Source: Allotamlana fucoidanivorans
GTDB lineage: Bacteria; Bacteroidota; Bacteroidia; Flavobacteriales; Flavobacteriaceae
DNA length: 64,000 nucleotides
Direction of reading: 5' to 3'
NCBI RefSeq assembly: GCF_045788535.1
Contig: NZ_CP074074.1
Coordinates: forward strand, 2,542,001 to 2,606,000
Position numbers and translations under genes: made by a program. Below the pieces are notes generated by a model, which was not told the DNA's origin, made no database searches, and saw only the letters and a list, made by a program, of their open reading frames with translations. Within the stretch, counting starts at the first letter, position 1, and every line of letters begins with the position of its first letter. Shown here piece after piece: positions 25,867 to 35,340 of this stretch.

Positions 25867-28581
25867 ATGATTAAAAACACACTATTTGTAATCTTTTTTA
25901 TTTTAAGTCCTTTGGTTTATGGGCAAGTAAAAATTCAAGGAATTGTTAAAGATAGCCTTGGTATACCTTTAGAATTGGCAAACGTTATTGCTATAAATCA
26001 AGAAACCCAAAAGTTAGATTCATACGGGATTACAAATGATGACGGACAGTATAAGTTGTCTTTAGAGAAAAATACAGCCTACAAAATTCAGGTGAGTTAC
26101 ATTGGTACGAAAACAAAGCAAGCAGAGGTAACCACTACAGATTTAGATATAGCAAAAGATTTTATTTTAGAGTATGATAACACCCTTGATGAGGTGGAGT
26201 TAGTTTATGAAATGCCAGTTACCGTAAAAGGCGATACGATTGTTTATAATGCCGATTCTTTTACCTCGGGAACCGAGCGAAAGTTGGAAGATGTACTAAA
26301 TAAATTGCCTGGTGTTGATGTTAATGATGATGGTGAAATTGAAGTTGAAGGTAAAAAGGTAGGAAAAGTGATGGTGGAAGGAAAAGATTTTTTTGATGGC
26401 GATTCTAAGCTCGCTACCAAGAATATCCCTGCTAATGCCATTGACAAGGTAGAGGTGCTAAAAAACTTTTCAGAGATTACCCAATTAAGCGGGGTTACTA
26501 ATAATCAAGACAACGTAGCTATCAATATTAAATTAAAGCAAGGTAAGAAGAACTTTTGGTTTGGTAATATTACAGGAGGTGGTGGGGTATCAGATGACAA
26601 GGCTCTTTATTTAGCGCAACCCAAGTTGTTTTATTACAGTCCAGAATATAGTATAAACTTAATAGGTGACTTAAATAACATTGGTGAAATTGCTTTTAGC
26701 AGAAGAGATTATTTTAATTTCACAGGAGGCTTCAGGAGCCCCAGTAGGAGTAGTGGTACCAATATTAATTTAGGTAGTAACGATTTGGGTTTTCTTACGC
26801 TGCAAAATAACAGGGCTAAAGATATAAACACCAAATTTGGAGCCGCCAACTTTAGCTATTCTCCAAAAAAGACTTTAGATTTAAGTGGTTTCGCTATTTT
26901 TTCTAGTAGTAGAACGCAGCTTCAAGAAAATAGAGCTACCCAATATACCAATCCAGAGTTAAATATTCCAGATGAATTAACAGAAAGCAATACACAACAG
27001 CGTAGTGATTTAGCGATGTTAAAGTTTAGTACAAAATACAAACCCAATACCAATAATCAATTAGATTATGATATACTAGCTAGAACATCAAAGGAGTCTC
27101 AAGATCAGTTGTTCTTTTCCTCTGTAAATGGTAATATCAATGAGTTTGAAAGTGCTAAACCGTATAGTGTGCATCAAAATTTAAATTATTATTATACACT
27201 AGATGAAACAAATATTTTTGCTCTAGAAGTTCAGCATTTATTACAAGATGAAGATCCGTTTTATAATGCCTTTATTGAAGAAAAAGCCAATTATGATGAT
27301 GTTGCTTCTCAAATAGGTTTTGATGATACACAAATAGCCTATGACGTAGCTCAGCAAAAGCGAGTAAAATCAAATCAACTTGATACAAAGGTAGATTATT
27401 GGAATATTCTCAATCAAAAAAGTGATTTGAATGTTACTTTAGGAACCCTGTATAGTCGTCAAGATTTTAATTCTAATATTTTTCAGTTTTTAGATGATGA
27501 TACTACTTTAAATCCAGTGCCTAACTTTAATGATGGTTTGGCTATCAATGATATTGGATATAGTTTTTCAGATTTATATTTGGGGGTACATTACCGTCTT
27601 AAGGCTGGTATTTTTACATTGACACCAGGCGTATCTGGGCATGCTTACAATGCCAAGAATAAGCAATTTGCAAAAAAATATACAGATAACTTTTTTAGAG
27701 TATTGCCCGATTTTAATGTAAGAGTACAGCTAAAAAATAGTGAACAGATTGTTTTTAATTATGGCATGCAAACACGTTTTACAGACGTAAACCAGTTGGC
27801 AAGAGGTTTAGTAATGAACAGTTATCGTTCATTTTTTGCAGGAAATCCAGAACTTGAAAGCGCTTTGTCTCATAACGTGAACTTATCTTACTTTAGTTTT
27901 AATATGTTTAATTATACCAATGTGAGAGCCAGATTAAGCTATAGCAAAACAATAGACAGAATAAGAAATCAATCTCAATTTGTACCTGGAGGCGTGGTAA
28001 GAGTGAGTACACCTTTTAATTCTGACTTAGCCGATGAAAGTGCTAGTGCTAATGCTAATTTTGAAAAAACATTAGGTAAATTTAGAACCACTTTAAGTGC
28101 AAATTTAAGTTATAATAAGTTTAATCAATTTGTAAATGGTCTGGCTTCGGTTAATGAAAACTATGCGCAGAGTTATAGAGCAAGATTACGAACCAATTTT
28201 AGAGAAGCTCCTAATTTTGAATTAGGTTATCGGTTTTCAATACAAGACAATGACCAGGGTTCCAGTAGAACAAAATTTTTCACCAATGCACCTTCTGTAA
28301 GATTTGATGCGTTGATTTTTAAATCGTTTACCTTTAAGACAAATTATTCTTATAATAATTTTAGAAATGAAGAAAAGACTTTAAATACGTTTGAATTTTG
28401 GGATGCATCATTGTCTTATAGGAAAAGTAAAGAAAGTAAATGGGAATATGAAATAAAAGGTACTAACTTACTAGATACCAGATCTCAAAATAATAGTACG
28501 TCAAACAATATATCTGTAAGTGTCACAGAATATTATATCCAACCAAGATATTTAACGTTCAGAATACGTTATGAGTTGTAA
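25867..28581 (+). CDS. TonB-dependent-receptor-like outer-membrane barrel protein
   Basis: 904 residues with a signal peptide (FVIFFILSPLVYGQ). An N-terminal carboxypeptidase-regulatory/CarboxypepD_reg-like domain (KIQGIVKDSLGIPLELANVI) is followed by a plug-like region (TERKLEDVLNKLPGVDVNDD) and a long barrel rich in alternating aromatic strands. It ends in RYLTFRIRYEL, a C-terminal OMP strand. This is the outer-membrane beta-barrel family type (OMP_b-brl) common with GLPGLI proteins. It is not a SusC: it lacks a SusD partner and the SusC plug signature. Ligand unknown. Confidence 0.75.
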   Translation: MIKNTLFVIFFILSPLVYGQVKIQGIVKDSLGIPLELANVIAINQETQKLDSYGITNDDGQYKLSLEKNTAYKIQVSYIGTKTKQAEVTTTDLDIAKDFILEYDNTLDEVELVYEMPVTVKGDTIVYNADSFTSGTERKLEDVLNKLPGVDVNDDGEIEVEGKKVGKVMVEGKDFFDGDSKLATKNIPANAIDKVEVLKNFSEITQLSGVTNNQDNVAINIKLKQGKKNFWFGNITGGGGVSDDKALYLAQPKLFYYSPEYSINLIGDLNNIGEIAFSRRDYFNFTGGFRSPSRSSGTNINLGSNDLGFLTLQNNRAKDINTKFGAANFSYSPKKTLDLSGFAIFSSSRTQLQENRATQYTNPELNIPDELTESNTQQRSDLAMLKFSTKYKPNTNNQLDYDILARTSKESQDQLFFSSVNGNINEFESAKPYSVHQNLNYYYTLDETNIFALEVQHLLQDEDPFYNAFIEEKANYDDVASQIGFDDTQIAYDVAQQKRVKSNQLDTKVDYWNILNQKSDLNVTLGTLYSRQDFNSNIFQFLDDDTTLNPVPNFNDGLAINDIGYSFSDLYLGVHYRLKAGIFTLTPGVSGHAYNAKNKQFAKKYTDNFFRVLPDFNVRVQLKNSEQIVFNYGMQTRFTDVNQLARGLVMNSYRSFFAGNPELESALSHNVNLSYFSFNMFNYTNVRARLSYSKTIDRIRNQSQFVPGGVVRVSTPFNSDLADESASANANFEKTLGKFRTTLSANLSYNKFNQFVNGLASVNENYAQSYRARLRTNFREAPNFELGYRFSIQDNDQGSSRTKFFTNAPSVRFDALIFKSFTFKTNYSYNNFRNEEKTLNTFEFWDASLSYRKSKESKWEYEIKGTNLLDTRSQNNSTSNNISVSVTEYYIQPRYLTFRIRYEL

Positions 28582-28599
28582 AAATGTCTTGTTTTTTAT

Positions 28600-28630
28600 T
28601 TTGTAGAATTAATAAACAATGATATATTTG
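28600..28630 (+). promoter_or_regulatory. promoter of tRNA-Tyr
   Basis: TTTG (28600-28603), 19 bases, TATATTTG (28623-28630), exactly the Bacteroidota consensus. The tRNA begins 12 bases on. Confidence 0.75.
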
Positions 28631-28641
28631 CCGTCGGTTTT

Positions 28642-28724
28642 GGGGAGATACTCAAGCGGCCAACGAGGACAGACTGTAAATCTGTTGGTTTTTACCTTCG
28701 CAGGTTCGAATCCTGCTCTCCCCA
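28642..28724 (+). tRNA. tRNA-Tyr (anticodon GTA)
   Basis: An 83-base class II tRNA: acceptor GGGGAGA/TCTCCCC with discriminator A, loop CTGTAAA giving anticodon GTA, GGTTCGAATCC T-arm. A terminator hairpin follows directly. CCA not encoded. Confidence 0.95.
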
Positions 28725-28728
28725 CAAA

Positions 28729-28755
28729 AAGCAAGCTTTAAGGCTTGCTTTTTTT
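28729..28755 (+). terminator. terminator after tRNA-Tyr
   Basis: AAGCAAGC (28729-28736) pairs with GCTTGCTT (28743-28750), loop TTTAAG, then a T-run. Confidence 0.85.
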
Positions 28756-28771
28756 ATACTTGACATCGTGT

Positions 28772-30295
28772 CTATATAGAGCCAATGTAAGTTTCCAGAC
28801 TTGAGTTTGAGCTTAACTTCATTTTTTTTCGTATTCTATACCGAGATGTATGAACACTTTGCAATGAAATATTAAGTATTTTGGACATTTCATGACTATT
28901 AAAGTTCAATTTAATTAACGAGCAATGTTTTAATTCGGTTGGTGATAACGTAGGGTGCTTTTTGCAAAGCGTTTCATGAAAATGAGTATTCACTTCAGAA
29001 AACCTTTTATCAAACTCTTTCCATGTGTTTAAGTGGTCTCTTGCATATGTCTTTTTTAATGATTCGTAGGCTTTAGGGTCAATCTTTTTTGTGTTTTCAA
29101 GTATGCTTTGAACAGCTTCTTCCATTTTTATTATTTTCAAGGTATAACTAGTTAGTTCTTTACTTTTAACTTTTAAAATGGCTTGATTTTTCTCCCTGTC
29201 AAGCTCATTGACTAAGTATAGTTTTTTTATTTTATTTCTTTGAAAGTATATTAAGTAGCTAATAAAACTTAATAAAAGAATGCATCCACATATAATTAAT
29301 ATGTTTCTAACTTTTTTGTTTTTTTGTTTTAAAAGAATTTGTTGTTTTTCAATTAAAGTTTTGTTTTTTTCAAGCTCTGCTCTGTATTTGTTTTTAATTT
29401 CAAATAAACGTTGATTATGCTTACTGGTAGCACTAAATAGGTCTTCATAGCTTTTTTTTGAAGCACTCATATTATTTATGGCTTCAAGTAAATCTCCTTT
29501 TAAAACATAAATATCTGCTATTTTTTGAAGTATATCGGGCTTGTATTCTGTATGCACATTGTAATTCACAAGATGGTTAAGGCTTTGGGTGTAAAACTTG
29601 AGCGCATCATTATATTGATGTTTAACACGTTTTAAATCACCAATAAAATTTAGATTAACCACAAGGTAAGGGGAGTTTATGGCTTCTAGGTGTGTTTTTG
29701 CTTCAAAAAGAAGTGTTTCAGCAGCCTTAAGGTTGCCTAGTTGTAAATTACAATAGCCACGATCTGTCATAGCATATGGCAGCGCCTTTAGTTTTTTATT
29801 GTATATACTACAAGAATCGAGGTATAAAAGTGCAGTTCCATAATCTTGTCTGTCTCTCCAAAAATTTGATAAGCTAAAGTAACTAGGTACAATATCTTGC
29901 TGTTTTATGAGTCCCGTTTTTAGTAACACTTTAGATGAATTTAAAGCGGTTTTAAAGTGTGCCAGTGCAAGCGAGTCTTTATTGTAGATATCATATAAAA
30001 TGCCTAGTCCTCTATGAATTTGAACCAAAGGTACTTTGTAGTCTTTGCGTTCAGCAATTAACATGGCATCCCATAGCTTGTCAAAAGCAATGTCATAATT
30101 GCCTTTTGTTCTTTCAATGTCACCAAGTTGAGTTAGTTCGTTTATGTAAGCCAAGCTGTCTTTTTTTGTTGAATTTAAATGGGAGGCAATGGTTTGGCTA
30201 GGACTTAAATTTGAAGCAAAAGCATAAGGCAATTGACACATAATCAAATGTAAAAACAAAAATAAATAAGAGTTTTTGTTGAATTTTAATGTCAT
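28772..30295 (-). CDS. membrane-anchored TPR-LuxR transcription regulator
   Basis: 507 residues, ATG at 30295. Signal peptide-like N-terminus, then TPR-like repeats to about residue 310 (DSLALAHFKTALNSSKVL; DALKFYTQSLNHLV). Next a transmembrane helix (NILIICGCILLLSFISYLIYF, residues about 330-350), a coiled-coil and a C-terminal LuxR-type helix-turn-helix (SPTELKHCSLIKLNF, ISLQSVHTSRYRIRKKM). The periplasmic TPR part would sense and the cytoplasmic part would bind DNA. It is divergent from the PUL, a position typical of PUL regulators, so control of the PUL is inferred. A -7-like box lies immediately upstream. Confidence 0.75.
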   Translation of the reverse strand: MTLKFNKNSYLFLFLHLIMCQLPYAFASNLSPSQTIASHLNSTKKDSLAYINELTQLGDIERTKGNYDIAFDKLWDAMLIAERKDYKVPLVQIHRGLGILYDIYNKDSLALAHFKTALNSSKVLLKTGLIKQQDIVPSYFSLSNFWRDRQDYGTALLYLDSCSIYNKKLKALPYAMTDRGYCNLQLGNLKAAETLLFEAKTHLEAINSPYLVVNLNFIGDLKRVKHQYNDALKFYTQSLNHLVNYNVHTEYKPDILQKIADIYVLKGDLLEAINNMSASKKSYEDLFSATSKHNQRLFEIKNKYRAELEKNKTLIEKQQILLKQKNKKVRNILIICGCILLLSFISYLIYFQRNKIKKLYLVNELDREKNQAILKVKSKELTSYTLKIIKMEEAVQSILENTKKIDPKAYESLKKTYARDHLNTWKEFDKRFSEVNTHFHETLCKKHPTLSPTELKHCSLIKLNFNSHEMSKILNISLQSVHTSRYRIRKKMKLSSNSSLETYIGSI

Positions 30296-30299
30296 GTTT

Positions 30300-30307
30300 C
30301 AAATGTA
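30300..30307 (-). promoter_or_regulatory. -7-like box of the TPR-LuxR regulator
   Basis: TACATTTG on the minus strand, ending four bases before the ATG; no matching -33. If used, the transcript would be leaderless. Confidence 0.3.
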
Positions 30308-30438
30308 ATAATAAGGTGTGGTAATTGAACCATGAATAGTTTGAATGTTTTTGTGTGTTTTTTATTTTTATGAAAATCAATATATTATGTGTTGCGTTAA
30401 AACAGGTTGTATAGTTATTGAATAGCTTTTTTTATATG

Positions 30439-30523
30439 AGTCTAGTTTTAGACTAATAAATTTATTGCAATATTTAAGTTCAATATAGAAATTTACATCA
30501 TATATGAACTAAATTGTAGTTCA
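30439..30523. promoter_or_regulatory. operator-like repeats upstream of the PUL
   Basis: Inside the 251-base divergent region: AGTCTA-GTTT-TAGACT (30439-30454), AGTTCA (30477-30482) and the perfect 7-5-7 palindrome TGAACTA-AATTG-TAGTTCA (30505-30523). The AGTTCA half-site thus appears three times. A role as binding sites of the PUL regulator is inferred. No clear -33/-7 promoter is visible for the plus strand. Confidence 0.4.
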
Positions 30524-30546
30524 GCTAAACTAAAACTTAAATTAAA

Positions 30547-31304
30547 ATGTTAAAGAGTTCTATTAGCCACTCAGTGTTGGTGTGCTTCTTTTTGTTGTGT
30601 TCAATAGCGTCATTTGGACAAAAAGATGCCGGTAATCAAGATTTTTTTAAAACGTTAAGACTTCAAAAAGTACAGTCCGATCAAAATGTTCAATGGAATA
30701 ATTTTGGGCCAGGCATGTCTGGGTATTGTGAAGGGTTTTGGTGTCATCCTACAGATGCCAATGTTATGTTTATGGGGCCAGATATGCATGTAAGTTTTGG
30801 TACATGGGATGGTGGAAAATCTTGGCATACCTTAAAGGATTCTGATGGTTTAGGATTGGATATGAAGCGGGTTTTAGATATTGAATTCTCCATTCAAAAT
30901 CCTGATTTTGGAATGGCTATCGATTGGAATGGCTGGATTTATCAAACTCATGATAAAGGTAGAAGCTGGGATAAACAAGGTGGTTTTGGAACATCATATA
31001 CCTAACATGGCTTTGATTTAGAAACGGAAAATGACTTTTCAAGAGGTTGGTATCCAAGCAACAAGGAATTCGCCGTAGTGAATTAGCAGTTGATTCTACT
31101 AATGATAATGTATGGTTTGCAGGAGCTGGCAATTTTTGAAATTTGAAAGGAAATCATAAATCGATAAATAAACTATACCGTAGTACATTTAAGTATGAGG
31201 TAAACGGTTATATATGGAAGTCTTCTGATAAAGGAAAAACATGGCAAAAAATAAGCAATGGACTGCCTGAAAATACAGATGTAGCAAAGATAATAGTAAA
31301 ATAA
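30547..31304 (+). pseudogene. decayed BNR-propeller protein, paralogue of the 41845-45564 gene
   Basis: The intact signal peptide and 152 residues of BNR-propeller (e.g. GYCEGFWCHPTDANVMF, DGGKSWHTLKDSDG) stop at TAA 31003-31005. The homology then continues in another frame from about 31050 (ELAVDSTNDNVWFAGAGNF). There a TGA replaces the Trp of the paralogue's GDFWNVK. The homology runs to DVAKIIVK and stops at 31302-31304. The remaining roughly 800 residues of the paralogue are absent. So: frameshift, nonsense change and a large 3' deletion. The GH3 gene starts seven bases after. Confidence 0.85.
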
Positions 31305-31310
31305 AATCAT

Positions 31311-33524
31311 ATGAATTTTAAGATGCAAACGAGTAAACTTAGCAAAGCGCATTGGCTTATTGGGGCTATGTTTTTTGGATTTTTAGTACATGCCCAAGAG
31401 GTGAATTTTGAGTATTTAAACGAGAATTTACCTTTAGAAGAACGTGTTGAAATTTTGGTCTCACAAATGTCAACCGAAGAAAAGGTAAGTCAGTTAATGA
31501 ACGGAGCAGCTCCTATTGAGCGGCTTAAGGTGCCAAATTATAATTGGTGGAATGAAGCCCTTCATGGTATTGCTAGAAATGGAAAAGCCACCATTTTTCC
31601 GCAAGGTATTGGTATGGGAGCCACATTTGATCCTGAATTGGTAGAGCGCGTAGCATCAGCCGTATCAACCGAAGCGCGGGCAAAATATATTATTTCTCAA
31701 AGAATGGGAAATCATAGTAAATATGCGGGTTTAACATTTTGGACTCCCAATGTAAATATTTTTAGAGACCCAAGATGGGGGCGCGGACAGGAAACTTACG
31801 GCGAAGACCCTTACCTGATGTCTAAAATTGGAGTGGCTTTCGTTAAGGGGTTGCAAGGAAATGATCCACAATATTTAAAAACAGCAGCCTGTGCTAAGCA
31901 TTTTGCTGTGCATTCTGGTCCTGAAGAATCTAGACATAGGTTTAATGCCGAACCAAATCAGCAAGATTTATATGAAACCTATTTTCCAGCTTTTGAGACG
32001 CTTGTAAAAGAAGCTAAAGTTGAAGGAGTTATGGCGGCATACAATGCCGTTTACGGAAAACCAGCATGCGCTAGTCCGTTTTTACTTCAAGAGGTATTAA
32101 AAGATCAATGGGGGTTTGATGGGTACATTACTTCAGATTGTGGCGCGGTAAATGGCGTATATGGAAAACAAAAGTTTGTTGGTACGCCAGAAGAAGCTGC
32201 TGCGGTTTCGCTTAAAGCAGGAACGAATTTAAATTGTGGTAAAACTTACTCTAATCTTCTTAAAGCTTTAGAAAAAGGGTTAGTTACAGAAGAACTTATT
32301 CATGAACGCACCAAACAACTATATAAAACTAGGTTCCGTTTAGGGATGTTTGATAAACAAGATGATCATCCATATTTTAATGTGAGTGCCGATAACATTC
32401 ACAGTGATGAACACGTGGCGTTGGCCAGAGAAGCAGCCCAAAAATCTATTGTACTCTTAAAGAATAAAGATAATGTGCTACCGCTTTCAAAGGATATCAA
32501 AGTACCTTACGTTACGGGGCCATTTGCAAATTCTTCAGACATGCTTATGGGAAGTTATTATGGTGTGAGTTCTAGTTTAGTAACCATTCTTGAGGGAATA
32601 ACAGATGCCGTTTCGTTAGGGTCATCATTAAATTACCGCAGCGGTGCTTTACCGTTTCATGATAATATAAACCCCAAAAATTGGGCGCCAAATGTAGCGG
32701 CAGAATCTGATGTAACCATTTGTGTAGTAGGACTTACAGCAGATAGAGAAGGGGAAGAGGTTGATGCGATAGCGTCAGCCGATATTGGAGATAAAGTAGA
32801 TTTAAAATTACCTGAAAATCAAATTAACTATGTAAAACAAATTATAGAAAAGAAAAAAGGACCGCTTGTTTTAGTAGTAGCGAGTGGAAGCCCAGTGTCT
32901 TTAGAAGGTATTGAAGAACACTGTGATGCCATACTTCAAATATGGTATCCAGGAGAGCAAGGAGGACATGCTGTGGCCGACATTTTATTTGGTGATGTGT
33001 CACCATCAGGACATTTGCCAATCACTTTTCCTAAAAATGTAGAACAACTGCCAGATTATAGCGACTATTCTATGCAAGGACGTACCTATAAATATATGAC
33101 CGAAGATCCCATGTTTCCATTTGGCTTTGGTTTAACATATTCAAAAACGGTGTTTCAGGACTTGAATCTTAGTGATACTAAATTACGGAAAAATCAAGCG
33201 TTGAGTGTCACGGTTGAGGTATCAAATGAGGGTGAATATAATATTGATGAGGTTGTGCAACTCTATGTGTGTCCTAAAGGAGTGTCGGGAGGCATACCTA
33301 TTAAGTCCTTAAAAGCCTTCAAGCGTATACATTTAAATAAAGGAGAATCAAAAAATCTTGAGTTTGTTCTTGAACCAGACCAACTTAAAGTGGTAAATGA
33401 AAAAGGTGAAAAGGTATGGCGTAAAGGGTATTACAATATTGTTGTAGGAAATGCTTCACCAGGTGATTTAAGTGTGAATTTAGGCGCAGCAATTCCTCAA
33501 ACGGCTTCGTTACAATTGAGATAA
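31311..33524 (+). CDS. GH3 glycoside hydrolase, beta-xylosidase type
   Basis: 737 residues with a signal peptide (LIGAMFFGFLVHAQ). GH3 N-domain with NWWNEALHGIAR (a signature of the beta-xylosidase branch), WGRGQETYGEDPYL and nucleophile Asp276 in GYITSDCGAV. The (alpha/beta)6 C-domain has GLTADREGEEVD and WYPGEQGGHAVADILFGDVS, and there is a fibronectin III-like tail. Likely a periplasmic exo-enzyme releasing beta-xylose or a similar sugar from oligosaccharides. First intact gene of the PUL; a 113-base gap follows. The substrate call rests on the subgroup motif only. Confidence 0.85.
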   Translation: MNFKMQTSKLSKAHWLIGAMFFGFLVHAQEVNFEYLNENLPLEERVEILVSQMSTEEKVSQLMNGAAPIERLKVPNYNWWNEALHGIARNGKATIFPQGIGMGATFDPELVERVASAVSTEARAKYIISQRMGNHSKYAGLTFWTPNVNIFRDPRWGRGQETYGEDPYLMSKIGVAFVKGLQGNDPQYLKTAACAKHFAVHSGPEESRHRFNAEPNQQDLYETYFPAFETLVKEAKVEGVMAAYNAVYGKPACASPFLLQEVLKDQWGFDGYITSDCGAVNGVYGKQKFVGTPEEAAAVSLKAGTNLNCGKTYSNLLKALEKGLVTEELIHERTKQLYKTRFRLGMFDKQDDHPYFNVSADNIHSDEHVALAREAAQKSIVLLKNKDNVLPLSKDIKVPYVTGPFANSSDMLMGSYYGVSSSLVTILEGITDAVSLGSSLNYRSGALPFHDNINPKNWAPNVAAESDVTICVVGLTADREGEEVDAIASADIGDKVDLKLPENQINYVKQIIEKKKGPLVLVVASGSPVSLEGIEEHCDAILQIWYPGEQGGHAVADILFGDVSPSGHLPITFPKNVEQLPDYSDYSMQGRTYKYMTEDPMFPFGFGLTYSKTVFQDLNLSDTKLRKNQALSVTVEVSNEGEYNIDEVVQLYVCPKGVSGGIPIKSLKAFKRIHLNKGESKNLEFVLEPDQLKVVNEKGEKVWRKGYYNIVVGNASPGDLSVNLGAAIPQTASLQLR

Positions 33525-33643
33525 GTATAATCGAGTAGTTAATTTAACCATTTGTTAGGTAAATGCAATCCAAACTCATACTAAAACCGTTTGTTATGCC
33601 ATATTTTAGATTGAAATAAAATTAGCAAAATAAAAATATGTTT

Positions 33644-35290
33644 ATGAAGAATATTATATACACATTAACTCTCTTTTTTTTAGTTAGCTTGCAGGGGACA
33701 GCCCAAATTAAAACTTGGGAAAACCCGAAGCGTAACATAGTGGTTAAAACCGTTCAATGGGAAGTCAATGATATCATTTATAAGGTTAAAGGTGATGTAA
33801 AAAATCCTTTTGAAAAACAGGTTTATGCTGTAGTTAGCGGAGAAGAAGGTGAGCAAAGAGTCCCCGTGTTTTTCAATGGAAACCGTGAATGGGTGTTTCG
33901 TTATTCTAGTGCAAAAATAGGAGAGAAAATCTTTGTGATTGAATCAGATATAAAAGAGCTCAATCATAAAAAAGGGAAAATAGTTGTTGGTGCCAATGAA
34001 AAACAAAATCGTCATGGCGGTGTTGTTTTAAATGAAAGTGATCCCCAGCATTTTTATTATGAAGATGGTACGCACTACTTCAATTTGGCTTTTGAATGTG
34101 ATTGGCTTTTTGCTTTAGATTATGGTCAAAAAGATATTCCTAAAACGGAACATTTATTGTCTTTAGTTGAAAAATACGGGTTTAATCAAATAGTCATGAA
34201 TGTGTATTCTTATGACGTGAGTTGGCCAAAAGATAAAAGGTTACTCGAGCATCCCGAGCATGAGTATGGAAGCAGAGAAGATATTTACCCGTTTTTAGGC
34301 TCCAATTCAAAACCTGATTACAGTGCGCTAAACATTGATTTTTTTAAACATTTTGATAAGGTGATTTCAAACATGCATGATAGAGAGATTGTGAGTCATC
34401 TTATGATTTATGTGTGGAATAAATTGGTAGAATGGCCCGATATGGAATCCAAGGCAGATAATATGTATTATGATTACATTGTTAAACGTTATCAAGCCTT
34501 TCCAAATATTATCTGGGATGTGTCAAAGGAAGCACTACACTACACGCGTGCTACAAAAGAGTATATTTTAGAGCGTATAGAACGTACTAGAAAACTAGAT
34601 ACTTACCATAGGTTGGTGTCGGTTCATGATTATGGGTTTTGTGTAAATAATCCAGATAAAGTTGATTTTATATCTACTCAAAATTGGAAACATACCTTAT
34701 ATCAGCACATGCTAGAAGCCAAGCATAAGTTCCCGAATAAACCAATTTTTAATATTGAACATGGCGGGTATGAAGCATCTCCATATGTTGTGTTTCCAGG
34801 TGCTTATGATGATGCCGAAGCTTGTTTAAGACGAAACTATATGTGCGTTTTTGCGGGGGGCTATACCACATATTATTGGCAAGGAACATCATGGAATGCC
34901 GTGATTCATAATCCGTTTGAACAACCTGATAATTTTGATAAACCGCATTTTGAGTATTTTAAACACATGCGAACCTTGTTTGATACTGTTAATTTTCAAA
35001 ATTGCAAACCCTTAGAAAAATATAATACAGCGGGTTATAATTTAACGAATGAAAAAGATGGTATTGTGCTGTTATATGCCCCTAAGGAAAATAATTGGGT
35101 GGGAGCTGCACGAATTATAAAGGACAAATTTGATCATACACATGCAACTAAACAATGGTTTAATACTATTACTGGAGAATTTACAGCAGAAGAAAAATAT
35201 GAAAAAAAGGCCTTAGAGTTTTGGGATTGGCGTCCTTGGAAAGGTGAGGCTGATGCCGTTTTGATTATTCGAGGATTAAAGAAAAAATAA
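33644..35290 (+). CDS. DUF5060/DUF4038 apiosidase-like glycoside hydrolase
   Basis: 548 residues from ATG 33644 (an in-frame ATG six bases earlier is possible). Signal peptide, then a DUF5060 beta-domain (about 25-115: KTVQWEVNDIIYKVKGDVKN in part). A DUF4038-like TIM barrel follows (AFECDWLFALDYGQK onward) and then a C-terminal beta-domain. Candidate acid residues, counted from 33638, are Glu298 in DVSKEALHY and Glu374 in IEHGGYE. DUF4038 enzymes include GH140 apiosidases, but many are uncharacterised. Sits between a GH3 and a GH2 in the PUL. The specific linkage is unknown. Confidence 0.7.
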   Translation: MKNIIYTLTLFFLVSLQGTAQIKTWENPKRNIVVKTVQWEVNDIIYKVKGDVKNPFEKQVYAVVSGEEGEQRVPVFFNGNREWVFRYSSAKIGEKIFVIESDIKELNHKKGKIVVGANEKQNRHGGVVLNESDPQHFYYEDGTHYFNLAFECDWLFALDYGQKDIPKTEHLLSLVEKYGFNQIVMNVYSYDVSWPKDKRLLEHPEHEYGSREDIYPFLGSNSKPDYSALNIDFFKHFDKVISNMHDREIVSHLMIYVWNKLVEWPDMESKADNMYYDYIVKRYQAFPNIIWDVSKEALHYTRATKEYILERIERTRKLDTYHRLVSVHDYGFCVNNPDKVDFISTQNWKHTLYQHMLEAKHKFPNKPIFNIEHGGYEASPYVVFPGAYDDAEACLRRNYMCVFAGGYTTYYWQGTSWNAVIHNPFEQPDNFDKPHFEYFKHMRTLFDTVNFQNCKPLEKYNTAGYNLTNEKDGIVLLYAPKENNWVGAARIIKDKFDHTHATKQWFNTITGEFTAEEKYEKKALEFWDWRPWKGEADAVLIIRGLKKK

Positions 35291-35340
35291 AGAAATAAGT
35301 TATCTTCTAAATACTGACTATACTAAAGCAATGTGCTACT

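Noticed and set aside
25867..28581. Calling the barrel protein a SusC of the PUL
   Set aside because: It lies before tRNA-Tyr and a separate regulator, has a GLPGLI partner rather than SusD, and lacks SusC plug features.
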